64,000 bases of DNA from Bacteroidales bacterium (GTDB lineage Bacteria; Bacteroidota; Bacteroidia; Bacteroidales; Paludibacteraceae), in NCBI GenBank assembly GCA_012837935.1, contig DUQG01000038.1, positions 124,001 to 188,000 on the forward strand, given 5' to 3'. A program made the translations under genes and the position numbers. Positions within the stretch are counted from its first letter, which is position 1. The number at the start of each line of letters is the position of its first letter. Under the pieces are notes generated by a model. The model saw only the letters and a list, made by a program, of their open reading frames with translations, had not been told where the DNA came from and searched no databases. This document shows positions 50,618 to 60,755 of this stretch, piece after piece.

Positions 50618-51940
50618 CTATATTTCCTTTTTCTGCCAATTTCCTTTTCGCAGACACCAATAGGACAAAATACCGAGAAGTCCCCAATAAACAAACTCGG
50701 AATACCAGACAATTTCTACGGAAGTTCCGAGTACAATTGCCGTATAGTAAGCGTATCCGGTGTAGAAAACCAGTACAATCAGCTCAAGCACAAACGCCGA
50801 GCGAGTATTTCCGGTCCCTGAAACGGCATTAAATAACACACCACTCACACCGCAAAACAGCATGGAAATGGAAATTACCCGAAGCGTAGGAACAGATGCT
50901 GCAATCAGTTCAAGGTTGTTGGTGTAAATTCGAGCCAAAAGTTCAGGAAATTGGTTGGTAAAGAGCATAATGGGCAAGAGCAAAAGCGCTGTTATCAACA
51001 TAGATTTGTGCACAAAAGAGACCACTTTCTCTTTGTGTCCTTCGCCTATCATATTGCTGACCAGTGTGTTGACCGTAGTGGAAAGTGCCGAACTGGGAAT
51101 GATTAGCAGGATGTACAGACTTCGTCCGATGTTGGTAATAGCCAGCGATCGTTCGCCTAATCTTTCGATAAAAACGAAAAATAGAAACCAAGTAGTAATG
51201 GAAATAAAATACTGAAACATAATGAAAATAGACAAATTCAGAATCTTTCCAATAGCTTGAAAATCAAATTTATCAAATTTGAAAAGATTAAAAACTTCTT
51301 TGTCTTTCATTTTTAATGTTACGAGTACCAGATAAATCAGCGAAGCCAGTTCGGCTAAGGTGGAAGCAATGGCAGCACCTGCAATTCCCCACTCAGGAAA
51401 GCCAAATTTTCCGAAAATCAATAAATAATCCAATATGATATTGGTAATCGCCGTAACAATCGCCGAAACAGTCAATACTCGCGTGCGCGTAATTCCTACG
51501 AAAAATGCACGAAAAATCACATTGAGAAAAGCAAAGAAAAGTCCGAAAAGTCGCCAGTTTAGAAACTCTACCGTTGCCTCATAAATTTTATCGGAATGAA
51601 CTAAACTGCGCATCAGGGCAGGCATGGTAAAATAGCAAGCTAGAAAAATCAGAGCAGCCAAAACGAAGTTGAAAAGTAACGCATTATTGAAAATAGGTCC
51701 GATAGCAGCGTAGTTTCGTTCGCCGTTTCGTCTGCCAATCATGATTTGAGCACCCTGACTAAATCCAAATCCAATATAAAAAATGGCAATGTAAAACACA
51801 CCGCCGATAGCCGAAGCCCCCAAAGCCACTTCGCTTACGCGACCGAGAAATGCCGTGTCCGTTACGTTGATAACGTTTTGCGCTATCAGCGTAAGAACAA
51901 TGGGGTAGGCAACTTGAAATATCTTTTTATTGGAATACAT
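50618..51940 (-). CDS. MATE family efflux transporter
   Basis: FQVAYPIVLTLIAQNVINVTDTAFLGRVSEVALGASAIGG; FSQGAQIMIGRRNGERNY. Confidence 0.88.
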   Translation of the reverse strand: MYSNKKIFQVAYPIVLTLIAQNVINVTDTAFLGRVSEVALGASAIGGVFYIAIFYIGFGFSQGAQIMIGRRNGERNYAAIGPIFNNALLFNFVLAALIFLACYFTMPALMRSLVHSDKIYEATVEFLNWRLFGLFFAFLNVIFRAFFVGITRTRVLTVSAIVTAITNIILDYLLIFGKFGFPEWGIAGAAIASTLAELASLIYLVLVTLKMKDKEVFNLFKFDKFDFQAIGKILNLSIFIMFQYFISITTWFLFFVFIERLGERSLAITNIGRSLYILLIIPSSALSTTVNTLVSNMIGEGHKEKVVSFVHKSMLITALLLLPIMLFTNQFPELLARIYTNNLELIAASVPTLRVISISMLFCGVSGVLFNAVSGTGNTRSAFVLELIVLVFYTGYAYYTAIVLGTSVEIVWYSEFVYWGLLGILSYWCLRKGNWQKKEI

Positions 51941-52223
51941 TTTTTGTTTAGTTCTGAATTTCGAGTTTTGAGTATGAGTAATAAAACTTTGATAAATCGA
52001 ACAGCAAAACTACAAAAATCATTTGTGAGAAATGCCTTGTTGTGTGATATTTCAAAAAAATTGCCACCCTCGAAAGTTTCGGGACGGCAGGATTTTTTTA
52101 AACAAAAAAGATGAAATATAAAATTTGGAAGATGGAAGACAGTAGTCGGGAGGTGGCAGCTTGATGCTACTTAATTTTTCGTTCCTTGTTTCTTCGTTAA
52201 CTTGTCTTCTCGTCAACTCCTCA

Positions 52224-54011
52224 CTAATCCAGTTTCAACACCGCTAAAAATGCTTTTTGTGGAACTTCCACTGAGCCAATCTGCTTCATACGTTTTTTAC
52301 CTTTTTTCTGTTTTTCAAGAAGCTTACGCTTACGGCTCACGTCACCACCGTAACATTTAGCAGTTACGTCTTTTCGTAGTGCCTTAATAGTTTCGCGAGC
52401 AATAATTTTTGAACCGATGGCAGCCTGAATGGCGATGTCAAACTGCTGACGCGGGATAAGTTCTTTAAGTTTCTCGCACATGCGACGACCAAGCGATACG
52501 GCATTATCAAAGTGAATCAGCGACGAAAGCGCATCCACCGATTCGCCGTTTAGTAAAATATCCAGTTTTACCAATTTGGACGGACGGAAACCGTTCATAT
52601 GATAGTCAAAGGATGCGTATCCTTTTGAAATACTTTTCAATCTGTCGTAGAAGTCAAATACAATCTCGCCCAACGGCATATCATAAATCAGCTCCACGCG
52701 ATTACCCGATACATAGTCTTGTTTTACCAGTTCACCTCGTTTTCCTAAGCAGAGTGTCATTATTTGCCCGATATAGTCGGTGGCGGTAATGATAGAAGCT
52801 CGGATATAAGGTTCTTCAATTACATCAATAGCCATTATATCCGGCAGTCCGGCAGGATTATGCACCTCCATCACTTCGCCTTTTTTGGTGTGAACGATAT
52901 AGGAAACGTTCGGTACGGTAGTGATTACGTTCATATCAAACTCACGGTCAAGTCGTTCTTGGATAATCTCCATATGTAGCATTCCCAAGAAACCGCAGCG
53001 GAAACCAAAACCCAGTGCAACGGACGATTCCGGTTCAAATGTCAACGATGCATCATTCAGTTGCAACTTTTCAAGCGAAGTACGTAAATCTTCAAAGTCT
53101 TCCGCATCAATCGGATATACTCCGGCAAAAACCATCGGTTTAACCTCTTCAAAACCGGAAATAGCTTTATCGCAGGGACGTTTTACGTGTGTAATGGTAT
53201 CGCCTACTTTTACCTCTTTGGAAGTTTTAATTCCGGAAATAATATAACCTACATTTCCGGCACTTAGCGTTTCTTGTGGCACCATGTCAAGCTGCAAAAC
53301 ACCAAGCTCATCGGCGTTGTATTCCTTTTCTGTAGCCACAAATTTTACTAAATCACCTTTATTTATTGTGCCGTTTACAATTTTGAAATAGGCAATAATA
53401 CCACGAAAAGAGTTAAATACCGAGTCAAAAATTAAGGCTTGTAGCGGAGCATTCGGATCACCTACAGGTGCAGGTACACGTTTTACAATAGCCTCAAGAA
53501 TTTCATTAATTCCCATACCCGTTTTTCCGCTGGCACGGATTATTTCTTCCGGCTTACAACCGAGCAACTCGACAATCTGATCTTCAACCTCTTCAGGCAT
53601 AGCGCTATCCACGTCCATTTTATTCATGATAGGGATAATTTCCAAATCATGTTCAATAGCCATATAAAGGTTGGAAATGGTCTGAGCCTGAATGCCTTGC
53701 GTAGCATCTACAATTAGCAGAGCCCCTTCGCAAGCGGCAATGGAACGGGAAACTTCGTAAGAGAAATCCACGTGTCCCGGAGTGTCAATCAAGTTTAGTA
53801 TATATTCTTCGCCCTCATACTTATAGTTCATCTGAATAGCGTGGCTTTTGATAGTAATACCACGTTCTCGTTCCAAGTCCATGCTATCAAGTACCTGAGC
53901 TTGCAAATCTTTTCCGGAGACTGTCTCGGTAAATTCAAGCAGACGGTCGGCAAGTGTACTTTTGCCATGGTCAATGTGAGCGATAATACAAAAATTTCGG
54001 ATTTTCTTCAT
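52224..54011 (-). CDS. lepA: Elongation factor 4 (LepA)
   Basis: [51 protein letters not shown]. Confidence 0.96.
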   Translation of the reverse strand: MKKIRNFCIIAHIDHGKSTLADRLLEFTETVSGKDLQAQVLDSMDLERERGITIKSHAIQMNYKYEGEEYILNLIDTPGHVDFSYEVSRSIAACEGALLIVDATQGIQAQTISNLYMAIEHDLEIIPIMNKMDVDSAMPEEVEDQIVELLGCKPEEIIRASGKTGMGINEILEAIVKRVPAPVGDPNAPLQALIFDSVFNSFRGIIAYFKIVNGTINKGDLVKFVATEKEYNADELGVLQLDMVPQETLSAGNVGYIISGIKTSKEVKVGDTITHVKRPCDKAISGFEEVKPMVFAGVYPIDAEDFEDLRTSLEKLQLNDASLTFEPESSVALGFGFRCGFLGMLHMEIIQERLDREFDMNVITTVPNVSYIVHTKKGEVMEVHNPAGLPDIMAIDVIEEPYIRASIITATDYIGQIMTLCLGKRGELVKQDYVSGNRVELIYDMPLGEIVFDFYDRLKSISKGYASFDYHMNGFRPSKLVKLDILLNGESVDALSSLIHFDNAVSLGRRMCEKLKELIPRQQFDIAIQAAIGSKIIARETIKALRKDVTAKCYGGDVSRKRKLLEKQKKGKKRMKQIGSVEVPQKAFLAVLKLD

Positions 54012-54404
54012 CTTACAAAATTAATACTTACAATAAGTCTGCAAAAATACAAAAAAAAATAGATTTATCGTAAAATGGGGCAGCCTCTCAATAAAAATCG
54101 GGATTAATCGGTTGAAAAAGGAAGGTCTAGCAATCTAAACAGCTAACTATTTAATAGTCAATAACTCAATAAAGACTGTTGTATGTGGCGTAAGTGGTTA
54201 CGATTAGTTTTTAATCCATTTGCTTAACATATAACCATCACTATTCAATAAAGTCCATACTAGTTTTATTTTATTTAATTTATTGTGTATTAACTGTTTG
54301 TTTTGTAGTATATATAAGTTTATGATAATTGTCAACCCAATATTATTAAAAAAAACTTTTGAAACTCTTTTTTTAATCCATAGTTTTGACAAAAAAAGAA
54401 TATT

Positions 54405-55589
54405 ATGGAAAAAGAAGTAGTAATTGTTTCAGCTGCAAGGACTCCGATAGGTAATTTAAGTGGAGCTTTATCCGGCTTTTCTGCCGTAGACTTGGGTGTA
54501 ATTGCCGCACAAGCAGCTATCCAACGGGCAGGAATTGACCCGAAAGAAATTGATGAAACCTTTGTTGGTAATATTTTATCGGCAGGACTTGGACAAAATG
54601 TTGCTCGTCAGATTGCCATAAAATCCGGTGCGCCGATTACAAGTTCAGCTATGACCATCAACATTGTTTGTGGTTCCGGTCTTCGTGCCGTTTCACTGGC
54701 TTCACAGATGATTCAACTCGGCGATTCGGATGTAGTGCTTGCGGGAGGAGCAGAAAGTATGACCAATGCACCTTACCTACTTGCCAAAGCACGTGGTGGT
54801 TATCGTATGGGACATGCAGAACTGATTGACAGTATGATTAAAGATGGTCTGACCGATGTTTTCAATGATTATCACATGGGATTAACGGCTGAAAATATCG
54901 CAGAACGCTGGAATATTAGCCGTGAAGAGCAGGATGAATTTGCCGTAACAAGTCAGAACAGATGTGAAGCGGCTCAAAAAGCAGGAAAATTCAAGGATGA
55001 GATTGTTCCTGTTTCTATTCCGCAACGTAAGGGTGACCCGATTATCTTTGATACCGATGAGTTTCCACGTCAAGGTTCCACCATCGAACAGTTGGCAAAA
55101 ATACGACCTGCATTTAAAAAAGACGGAACCGTAACAGCTGGAAATGCTTCAGGAATAAATGATGGAGCTGCGATGTTGGTGGTTATGTCTGCTGAAAAAG
55201 CCAAAGCGCTGGGAGTAAAACCATTAGTTCGAATTAAATCACATGCTACTGTGGCTCTGGAACCGGAAATTATGGGTTACGGTCCGGCACCTGCTATCAA
55301 AAAAGCTCTTGCTAATGCAGGAATGTCTATTTCAGATATTGAGCTGATAGAAGCGAATGAAGCATTTGCCTCACAATCCATTGCCATTATGCGTGATTTG
55401 AATTTAAATCCGGATATTGTCAACGTAAATGGTGGTGCAATCGCTCTCGGACACCCGATTGGTGCTTCCGGAGCGAGAATCCTCACCACGCTAATTTATG
55501 AAATGAAACGCAGAAATGCTGCAACCGGATTGGCTACACTTTGTATTGGAGGCGGACAAGGCACGGCGTTGATTGTAGAAAATATATAA
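54405..55589 (+). CDS. Acetyl-CoA C-acetyltransferase (thiolase)
   Basis: [46 protein letters not shown]. Confidence 0.93.
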   Translation: MEKEVVIVSAARTPIGNLSGALSGFSAVDLGVIAAQAAIQRAGIDPKEIDETFVGNILSAGLGQNVARQIAIKSGAPITSSAMTINIVCGSGLRAVSLASQMIQLGDSDVVLAGGAESMTNAPYLLAKARGGYRMGHAELIDSMIKDGLTDVFNDYHMGLTAENIAERWNISREEQDEFAVTSQNRCEAAQKAGKFKDEIVPVSIPQRKGDPIIFDTDEFPRQGSTIEQLAKIRPAFKKDGTVTAGNASGINDGAAMLVVMSAEKAKALGVKPLVRIKSHATVALEPEIMGYGPAPAIKKALANAGMSISDIELIEANEAFASQSIAIMRDLNLNPDIVNVNGGAIALGHPIGASGARILTTLIYEMKRRNAATGLATLCIGGGQGTALIVENI

Positions 55590-55668
55590 TGGAAATCATT
55601 TATAAAATCAATTAAATATATAATTAATCTTCTGCCTTATAAAATAGGCAAGTCAATATTATTTTATC

Positions 55669-56409
55669 ATGAAACTTAAAGACAAAATTGCTATTGTAAC
55701 CGGCGGTGCTGATGGAATTGGAAAAGCGACTGCCATTCGTTTTGCGCAAGAAGGCGCAACAGTTGTAATCTGGGACCTAAATGAAGAAAAAGGGAACGAA
55801 ACTGTAAAACTTATTGAAGATGCAGGCGGTAAAGCGGCTTTTGCAAAAGTGAATACTGCTGTTTATGCAGAAGTAGAAGCAGCCACAAAACAGGTTGTTG
55901 ACCAATTCGGAAAATTGGATATTATTATCAACAATGCAGGAATTACCCGCGACAGTACCATTAAAAAAATGACTCCTGAAACATGGCAACAGGTAATTGA
56001 TGTGAACCTTACAGGTGTTTTCAATTGTTGTAAATGTGCGTCGGATGTAATGGTGGAAAAAGGTTGGGGAAGAATCATCAACGCCTCATCTGTGGTAGCT
56101 CTTTACGGAAACTTCGGACAAACAAACTATGTAGCAACCAAATCCGGATTGATAGGAATGACCAAAACTTTGGCTCGTGAACTTGGTCGTAAAGGAGTAA
56201 CCGTAAACGCGATTGCACCCGGATTTATCGCTACTGAAATGGTTAAAAAAATGCCAGCCGAAGTGTTGAAATCAATGGAAGATAAAGTACCTTTGAAGCG
56301 CTTAGGTCAGCCGGAAGAAATTGCGGCAGCCTATCTTTTCCTTGCAAGTGACGATGCAGCTTACATCAACGGAACTGTTTTGAGCGTTGACGGTGGTATA
56401 ACTATCTAA
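55669..56409 (+). CDS. SDR oxidoreductase, 3-oxoacyl-ACP/acetoacetyl-CoA reductase-like
   Basis: AIVTGGADGIGKATAIRFA; NNAGITRDSTIKKM; NYVATKSGLIGMTKTLARELGRKGVTVNAIAPGFI. Confidence 0.88.
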   Translation: MKLKDKIAIVTGGADGIGKATAIRFAQEGATVVIWDLNEEKGNETVKLIEDAGGKAAFAKVNTAVYAEVEAATKQVVDQFGKLDIIINNAGITRDSTIKKMTPETWQQVIDVNLTGVFNCCKCASDVMVEKGWGRIINASSVVALYGNFGQTNYVATKSGLIGMTKTLARELGRKGVTVNAIAPGFIATEMVKKMPAEVLKSMEDKVPLKRLGQPEEIAAAYLFLASDDAAYINGTVLSVDGGITI

Positions 56410-56420
56410 AACTAAAATCT

Positions 56421-57989
56421 ATGGCAACATCAGCTCAAGTTATTGGAGCATCCATACTCTTTGCGGTTTATGTGGTATTTGTGCTCTACTTTGTAATCAA
56501 AGGTGCGCGCGGTACGAAAAACATCAGTGACTACGCAGTAGGGAGTTTTACGTTTTCACCTGTTTACGTAGCGTTGTCGTTGGCTGCTGCCATGACAAGT
56601 GCCGCTACTTTTGTTATAAATCCCGGATTAATAGCTACTTACGGTATCAGTGCTTACATTTCGTACGGTTTAGTGTTTCCGATTGCATCACTAACTTCGT
56701 TGGTTATTCTGACCAAAAGTTTCAGAAAATATGGTCAATCGGTAAAAGCACTAACCTTATCGAGCTGGGTAGGAAACAAGTATAACAGCAAAGGATACGC
56801 ACTATTTATTGCTTTTCTTACGGTTCTGCTGTTGACATTTATTGTGTTGATTTTAGTTGCATTAGTAAAGGTAATTGCACAAGCACTAAATGCCAATCAG
56901 ATTGTAGTTCTTGCAGTTGTGGTTGCCTTTACATTTGGATATATGATGTTTGGCGGTGCTAACTCAATGGTTTATACCAATGTGATTCAAGCTTCGATGA
57001 TGATTCTGGTAGCACTTATTTTACTTGGTTCAGGACTCCAATTTTTCAAAGACGGATTTTTCGGTTTTTTTGAAAAGTTAAAGATAATTGACCCACAATT
57101 AGTAAAATTTCCGAACGAGCAAAGTCCGCTTTTCCGTGATTTCTTTGAAATAGTTATTGCACAATTAGTTGTAGGTGCAGCGGTAGTAGCTCAGCCACAC
57201 ATTATTACCAAATCTTTGTTACTGAAAAAAGAGAGCGATGTAAATAAATTCCTAACTGTTTCGGTTATTGTTCAATTTTTATTCTTTTCGGTGGTATTTG
57301 TAGGATTGTTTGCTCGTTTACTTTTCCCTGATTTAACATTGAATGGAGAGCATATCAATGTGGATAGTGTTATATCCAATTATGTAATTACTGTCTTCTC
57401 AGGTGGAGTGGGTTCGTTGTTGGTTGGACTTTTGGTAATTCTTGGTTTGATTAGTGCCGGTTTTTCAACTATCGAAGGCTTAATTCAATCATTAAGCACC
57501 ACAATAACCACAGATATTATCAAACCGCTTTTTGGAAAATCTATAAAAAACGAAAATAGCTATATTACTATAAATCGAGTAGTGATAATTGTAATGGCAG
57601 TTGTTGCGTTTCTAATGTCAAGAGAGCAAATTATTAATCCCAATGTGAGCGTAGCTATTTTTGCTCAAAACGGAACATATTCCTATTTCTCAATATTAAT
57701 TGTACCGCTGGTGTTTGGAATTTTCCTGAAAAACGCGAAGATGAAGTCAGCACTTTCAGGCTCAATAACTGCTCTTGTAGTCTATTTTGTTGTATATTAC
57801 CTGCTTCCTTATCTTTACAAGTCAGGTATAGCCAGTTTTGGTTTTGCTAATCGTTATTTCGGTGACCAAGTGCAAAATCCGGGCATTGCCGCTGCTGTTG
57901 CTATATTAACAGCATTTGCAGTGGGACTTAGTGTCCATTTTCTTAGCAGAAATAAAGATGAAGCGCGAAGAGTGAAGAGTGAAGAGTGA
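56421..57989 (+). CDS. Sodium:solute symporter family protein
   Basis: About 13 TM segments; ISDYAVGSFTFSPVYVALSLAAAMTSAATFVINPGLIATYGISAYISYG typical of SSS transporters. Confidence 0.85.
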   Translation: MATSAQVIGASILFAVYVVFVLYFVIKGARGTKNISDYAVGSFTFSPVYVALSLAAAMTSAATFVINPGLIATYGISAYISYGLVFPIASLTSLVILTKSFRKYGQSVKALTLSSWVGNKYNSKGYALFIAFLTVLLLTFIVLILVALVKVIAQALNANQIVVLAVVVAFTFGYMMFGGANSMVYTNVIQASMMILVALILLGSGLQFFKDGFFGFFEKLKIIDPQLVKFPNEQSPLFRDFFEIVIAQLVVGAAVVAQPHIITKSLLLKKESDVNKFLTVSVIVQFLFFSVVFVGLFARLLFPDLTLNGEHINVDSVISNYVITVFSGGVGSLLVGLLVILGLISAGFSTIEGLIQSLSTTITTDIIKPLFGKSIKNENSYITINRVVIIVMAVVAFLMSREQIINPNVSVAIFAQNGTYSYFSILIVPLVFGIFLKNAKMKSALSGSITALVVYFVVYYLLPYLYKSGIASFGFANRYFGDQVQNPGIAAAVAILTAFAVGLSVHFLSRNKDEARRVKSEE

Positions 57990-58000
57990 AGAGTGAAGAT
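57967..58000. repeat. Heptamer tandem repeat (GAAGAGT)x4 plus a partial unit
   Basis: Spans the symporter stop codon (57987-57989). Confidence 0.9.
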
Positions 58001-58050
58001 AAGCATATAAAAGAACATTGTGACTATCCAATCGTAAATCTAAAATTGTA

Positions 58051-58068
58051 TCCCGATATCTATCGGGA
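58051..58068. repeat. Short palindrome TCCCGATA-tc-TATCGGGA
   Basis: 8-bp perfect arms in the symporter/CoA-transferase spacer. Confidence 0.6.
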
Positions 58069-58086
58069 CTAAAATCTGAATATATT

Positions 58087-59397
58087 ATGTCGAAATTTAA
58101 AGAAATATATCAAAGTAAATTAATTCCATTGGAAAAAATGCCGGATTTGCTTCAAAGTGATACAGATGTGATTGTTGCGCAGTATGCATCTGAACCACAA
58201 GGCTGTATGTCGGTATTCCATTTGGCAAAAGAGCGTGTGAGAGACGTAAAAGTATTTTCTGTACTTACTTTGAAACCCTATGAATTCTATATGAAACCGG
58301 AAATGAAAGGGCATTTTGAGCTTTGTAGTTGGTTTCATGCACCCGGTTCGCGAAAAGCATTAAAGGAAAGAACGGGAACTGTTACTTATGTTCCGAATAT
58401 GCTTCATAATGCAGCATCCGATAGGATGAAAGTGCGTCGTCCGCATATGTTTGTGGGTACTTGCACGCCACCCGATGAGAAAGGGTTTGTTTCGCTTTCG
58501 CTGGGAATAACGTATGAGAAAGATATTCTGGAAGTAGCAGAAGTTACCGTGTTGGAAGTGAACGACAAACTGCCAAGAACATTTGGTGATACACAAGTAC
58601 ATGTTTCGCAAGTGGATTATTTTGTGGAATACTCACAAGATCCACCTGCGTTGCCCGAACCTGTACCGGATGAAGTAGCAATGAAAATAGGAAAACACAT
58701 CGCCGATTTGATTGAAGACGGCTCTACCATTCAATTGGGAATTGGTGAAATACCAAATGCTGCTGCACTGATGCTGAGAGACAAGAAAGACTTGGGCGTT
58801 CATACAGAAATGATGGTGGACAGCATGATGGAACTATATGATATGGGCGTTATCACTAATCAAAAAAAGAGCATACACAAGGGAAAATTTATCTGTACGT
58901 TTGCTATGGGAAGTGATAAACTTTATCAGTGGTTGGATAATAATCCGGCAGTAGAATTCTTACGTGGCTCTTATGTGAATGATCCGGCTTTGGTTCGTCA
59001 AAACTCGAAAATGGTTTCTATCAATACTTGTATGATGATTGATTTTACCGGTCAGGTAGCGAGTGAAGGCGTTGGTACACAGCAATATTCGGGAACCGGC
59101 GGACAGAGTGATACCGCTGTTGGAGCTATTGAAGGCTTGGATGGAAAAGGAAAATCCATTATCGCCTGTCGTTCAACAGCCAAAGGCGGAACAATCTCTA
59201 CAATTGTTTCTGTACTGCCCCCAGGAACGGGAGTAACGCTTCATCGTAGCAATACGGACTACATTGTAACCGAATACGGAAGTGTTAGACTAACCGGTCG
59301 TACCGTTCGTGAACGTACCGAACTGCTGATTTCCATTGCTCATCCGGATTTTAGGGAAGAACTAAGAAGGCAAGCAGAAGAGATTGGGTATTTGTAA
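58087..59397 (+). CDS. Acetyl-CoA hydrolase/transferase family (butyrate/4-hydroxybutyrate CoA-transferase-like)
   Basis: IQLGIGEIPNAAALML; EFLRGSYVNDPALVRQNSKMVSINTCMMIDFTGQVASEGVGTQQYSGTGGQSD. Confidence 0.85.
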   Translation: MSKFKEIYQSKLIPLEKMPDLLQSDTDVIVAQYASEPQGCMSVFHLAKERVRDVKVFSVLTLKPYEFYMKPEMKGHFELCSWFHAPGSRKALKERTGTVTYVPNMLHNAASDRMKVRRPHMFVGTCTPPDEKGFVSLSLGITYEKDILEVAEVTVLEVNDKLPRTFGDTQVHVSQVDYFVEYSQDPPALPEPVPDEVAMKIGKHIADLIEDGSTIQLGIGEIPNAAALMLRDKKDLGVHTEMMVDSMMELYDMGVITNQKKSIHKGKFICTFAMGSDKLYQWLDNNPAVEFLRGSYVNDPALVRQNSKMVSINTCMMIDFTGQVASEGVGTQQYSGTGGQSDTAVGAIEGLDGKGKSIIACRSTAKGGTISTIVSVLPPGTGVTLHRSNTDYIVTEYGSVRLTGRTVRERTELLISIAHPDFREELRRQAEEIGYL

Positions 59398-59543
59398 TGT
59401 TCGGATGTGTTTATATGTTTGGGCGTTTGGATGTTTGACTAACTTCTAATTTCAAAAAGTCTAACATCTAAATGTTCGTTAGTCAAACATCTGCTAATCT
59501 AACAGTCTAATGTCTAACAATCTAAAAAAATCGTAAATAAAAA

Positions 59544-60551
59544 ATGTTACCAATAAAAATAGTTGCTACCGGGCTGTATGCACCGGGTGAGCCAATAGAC
59601 AATGAAGAATTGAAGCAGTTGGCTGGAATTGAGTTTGATCACGAAAAAATTGAAGCAAAAATCGGAATCAAACAGCGCCACATTGCACATTTCAGAAACT
59701 TAAATGAAACTACGGCAGATTTTGTAACCAAATCAGCGGAAAAAGCCTTGAAAAATGCCGGATTATCAGCGGACGAAATCGGTCTGTTTATCGTGGCTAC
59801 AGATACTCCCGAATACGTTACTCCTGCAACAGCTATTATTCAGCAAGGTAGATTGCAGAAAGGTGAAAAATGGAGTATGTCATTTGATATTTCAGCATCA
59901 TGTGCAAGTTTCACAATGGCTTTTGATACGGCTTCGCGGATTCTTGCAAGTAATCCCAAAATAAAATATGCACTGATAACCGGAGTTTATAATATGCCTG
60001 CATTTATTCGTCCGGGCGATAAGTTTGCTTACCCGATTTTTGCCGATGGTGCCGGTTCGTTTATTCTCACAAAAGATGAAACCGGACAATCAGGCTATAT
60101 CGGTAATCAGATGTTGACCGACGGAACTCAGTTTGACTTTATCGGTATTTATGCAGGTGGTTCTAAAATGCCGGTAACCAAAGAAGTTTTAGATGAAGAG
60201 AAAAACGGTCTTTTAAGTCTAAAACCGATGCCGGGCGACCGTAATGTACGACTTTGGCCTATGGTAGTTGAAAAACTTCTTGGCGAATACAATGTTAAAG
60301 CCGACGAGATTGACCATTATATTTTTACACAAATCAATCGCTCGGTGATTATAAGGGTAATGGAAGCCATCAATCAGCCCGTAGAAAAAGCAATGATGAT
60401 AATGGATAAATACGGTTACACCGGATCCGGTTGTGTGCCAATGGCTTTACACGAAGGAGTTAAATCGGGTAAAATCAAACGTGGCGACAAAGTGCTTTTC
60501 ATGGCATCAGGTGCAGGTTTATCAGTAGGAAGTAATTTGTTAGTGTATTAG
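59544..60551 (+). CDS. KASIII (FabH)-like protein, copy 1, non-canonical catalytic positions
   Basis: MSFDISASCASFTMAFDTA (Cys retained); HQAN-equivalent is TQIN; YGNTS-equivalent is YGYTG. Confidence 0.85.
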   Translation: MLPIKIVATGLYAPGEPIDNEELKQLAGIEFDHEKIEAKIGIKQRHIAHFRNLNETTADFVTKSAEKALKNAGLSADEIGLFIVATDTPEYVTPATAIIQQGRLQKGEKWSMSFDISASCASFTMAFDTASRILASNPKIKYALITGVYNMPAFIRPGDKFAYPIFADGAGSFILTKDETGQSGYIGNQMLTDGTQFDFIGIYAGGSKMPVTKEVLDEEKNGLLSLKPMPGDRNVRLWPMVVEKLLGEYNVKADEIDHYIFTQINRSVIIRVMEAINQPVEKAMMIMDKYGYTGSGCVPMALHEGVKSGKIKRGDKVLFMASGAGLSVGSNLLVY

Positions 60552-60755
60552 TTGATGGATGACGGACGACGGACGACGGATGTCGGGTGTTGGGTGTAGG
60601 ATGCTGGGTGTAGGATGTTTGGATGTTCGGGTGTTTGGAAGTTGTATGTAGTGCATGCCTAATTCCTGATTTCCAATTTCAAAAAGTCAGATATCTAAAA
60701 GTCTAACGTCTAAAAGTCTGTTAGTCTAAAATAATCTAAAATCGTAAATCTAAAA

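Noticed and set aside
54204-54392. 62-aa minus-strand ORF in the lepA/thiolase spacer
   Set aside because: AT-rich spacer ORF with no recognisable domain and no supporting promoter or RBS.
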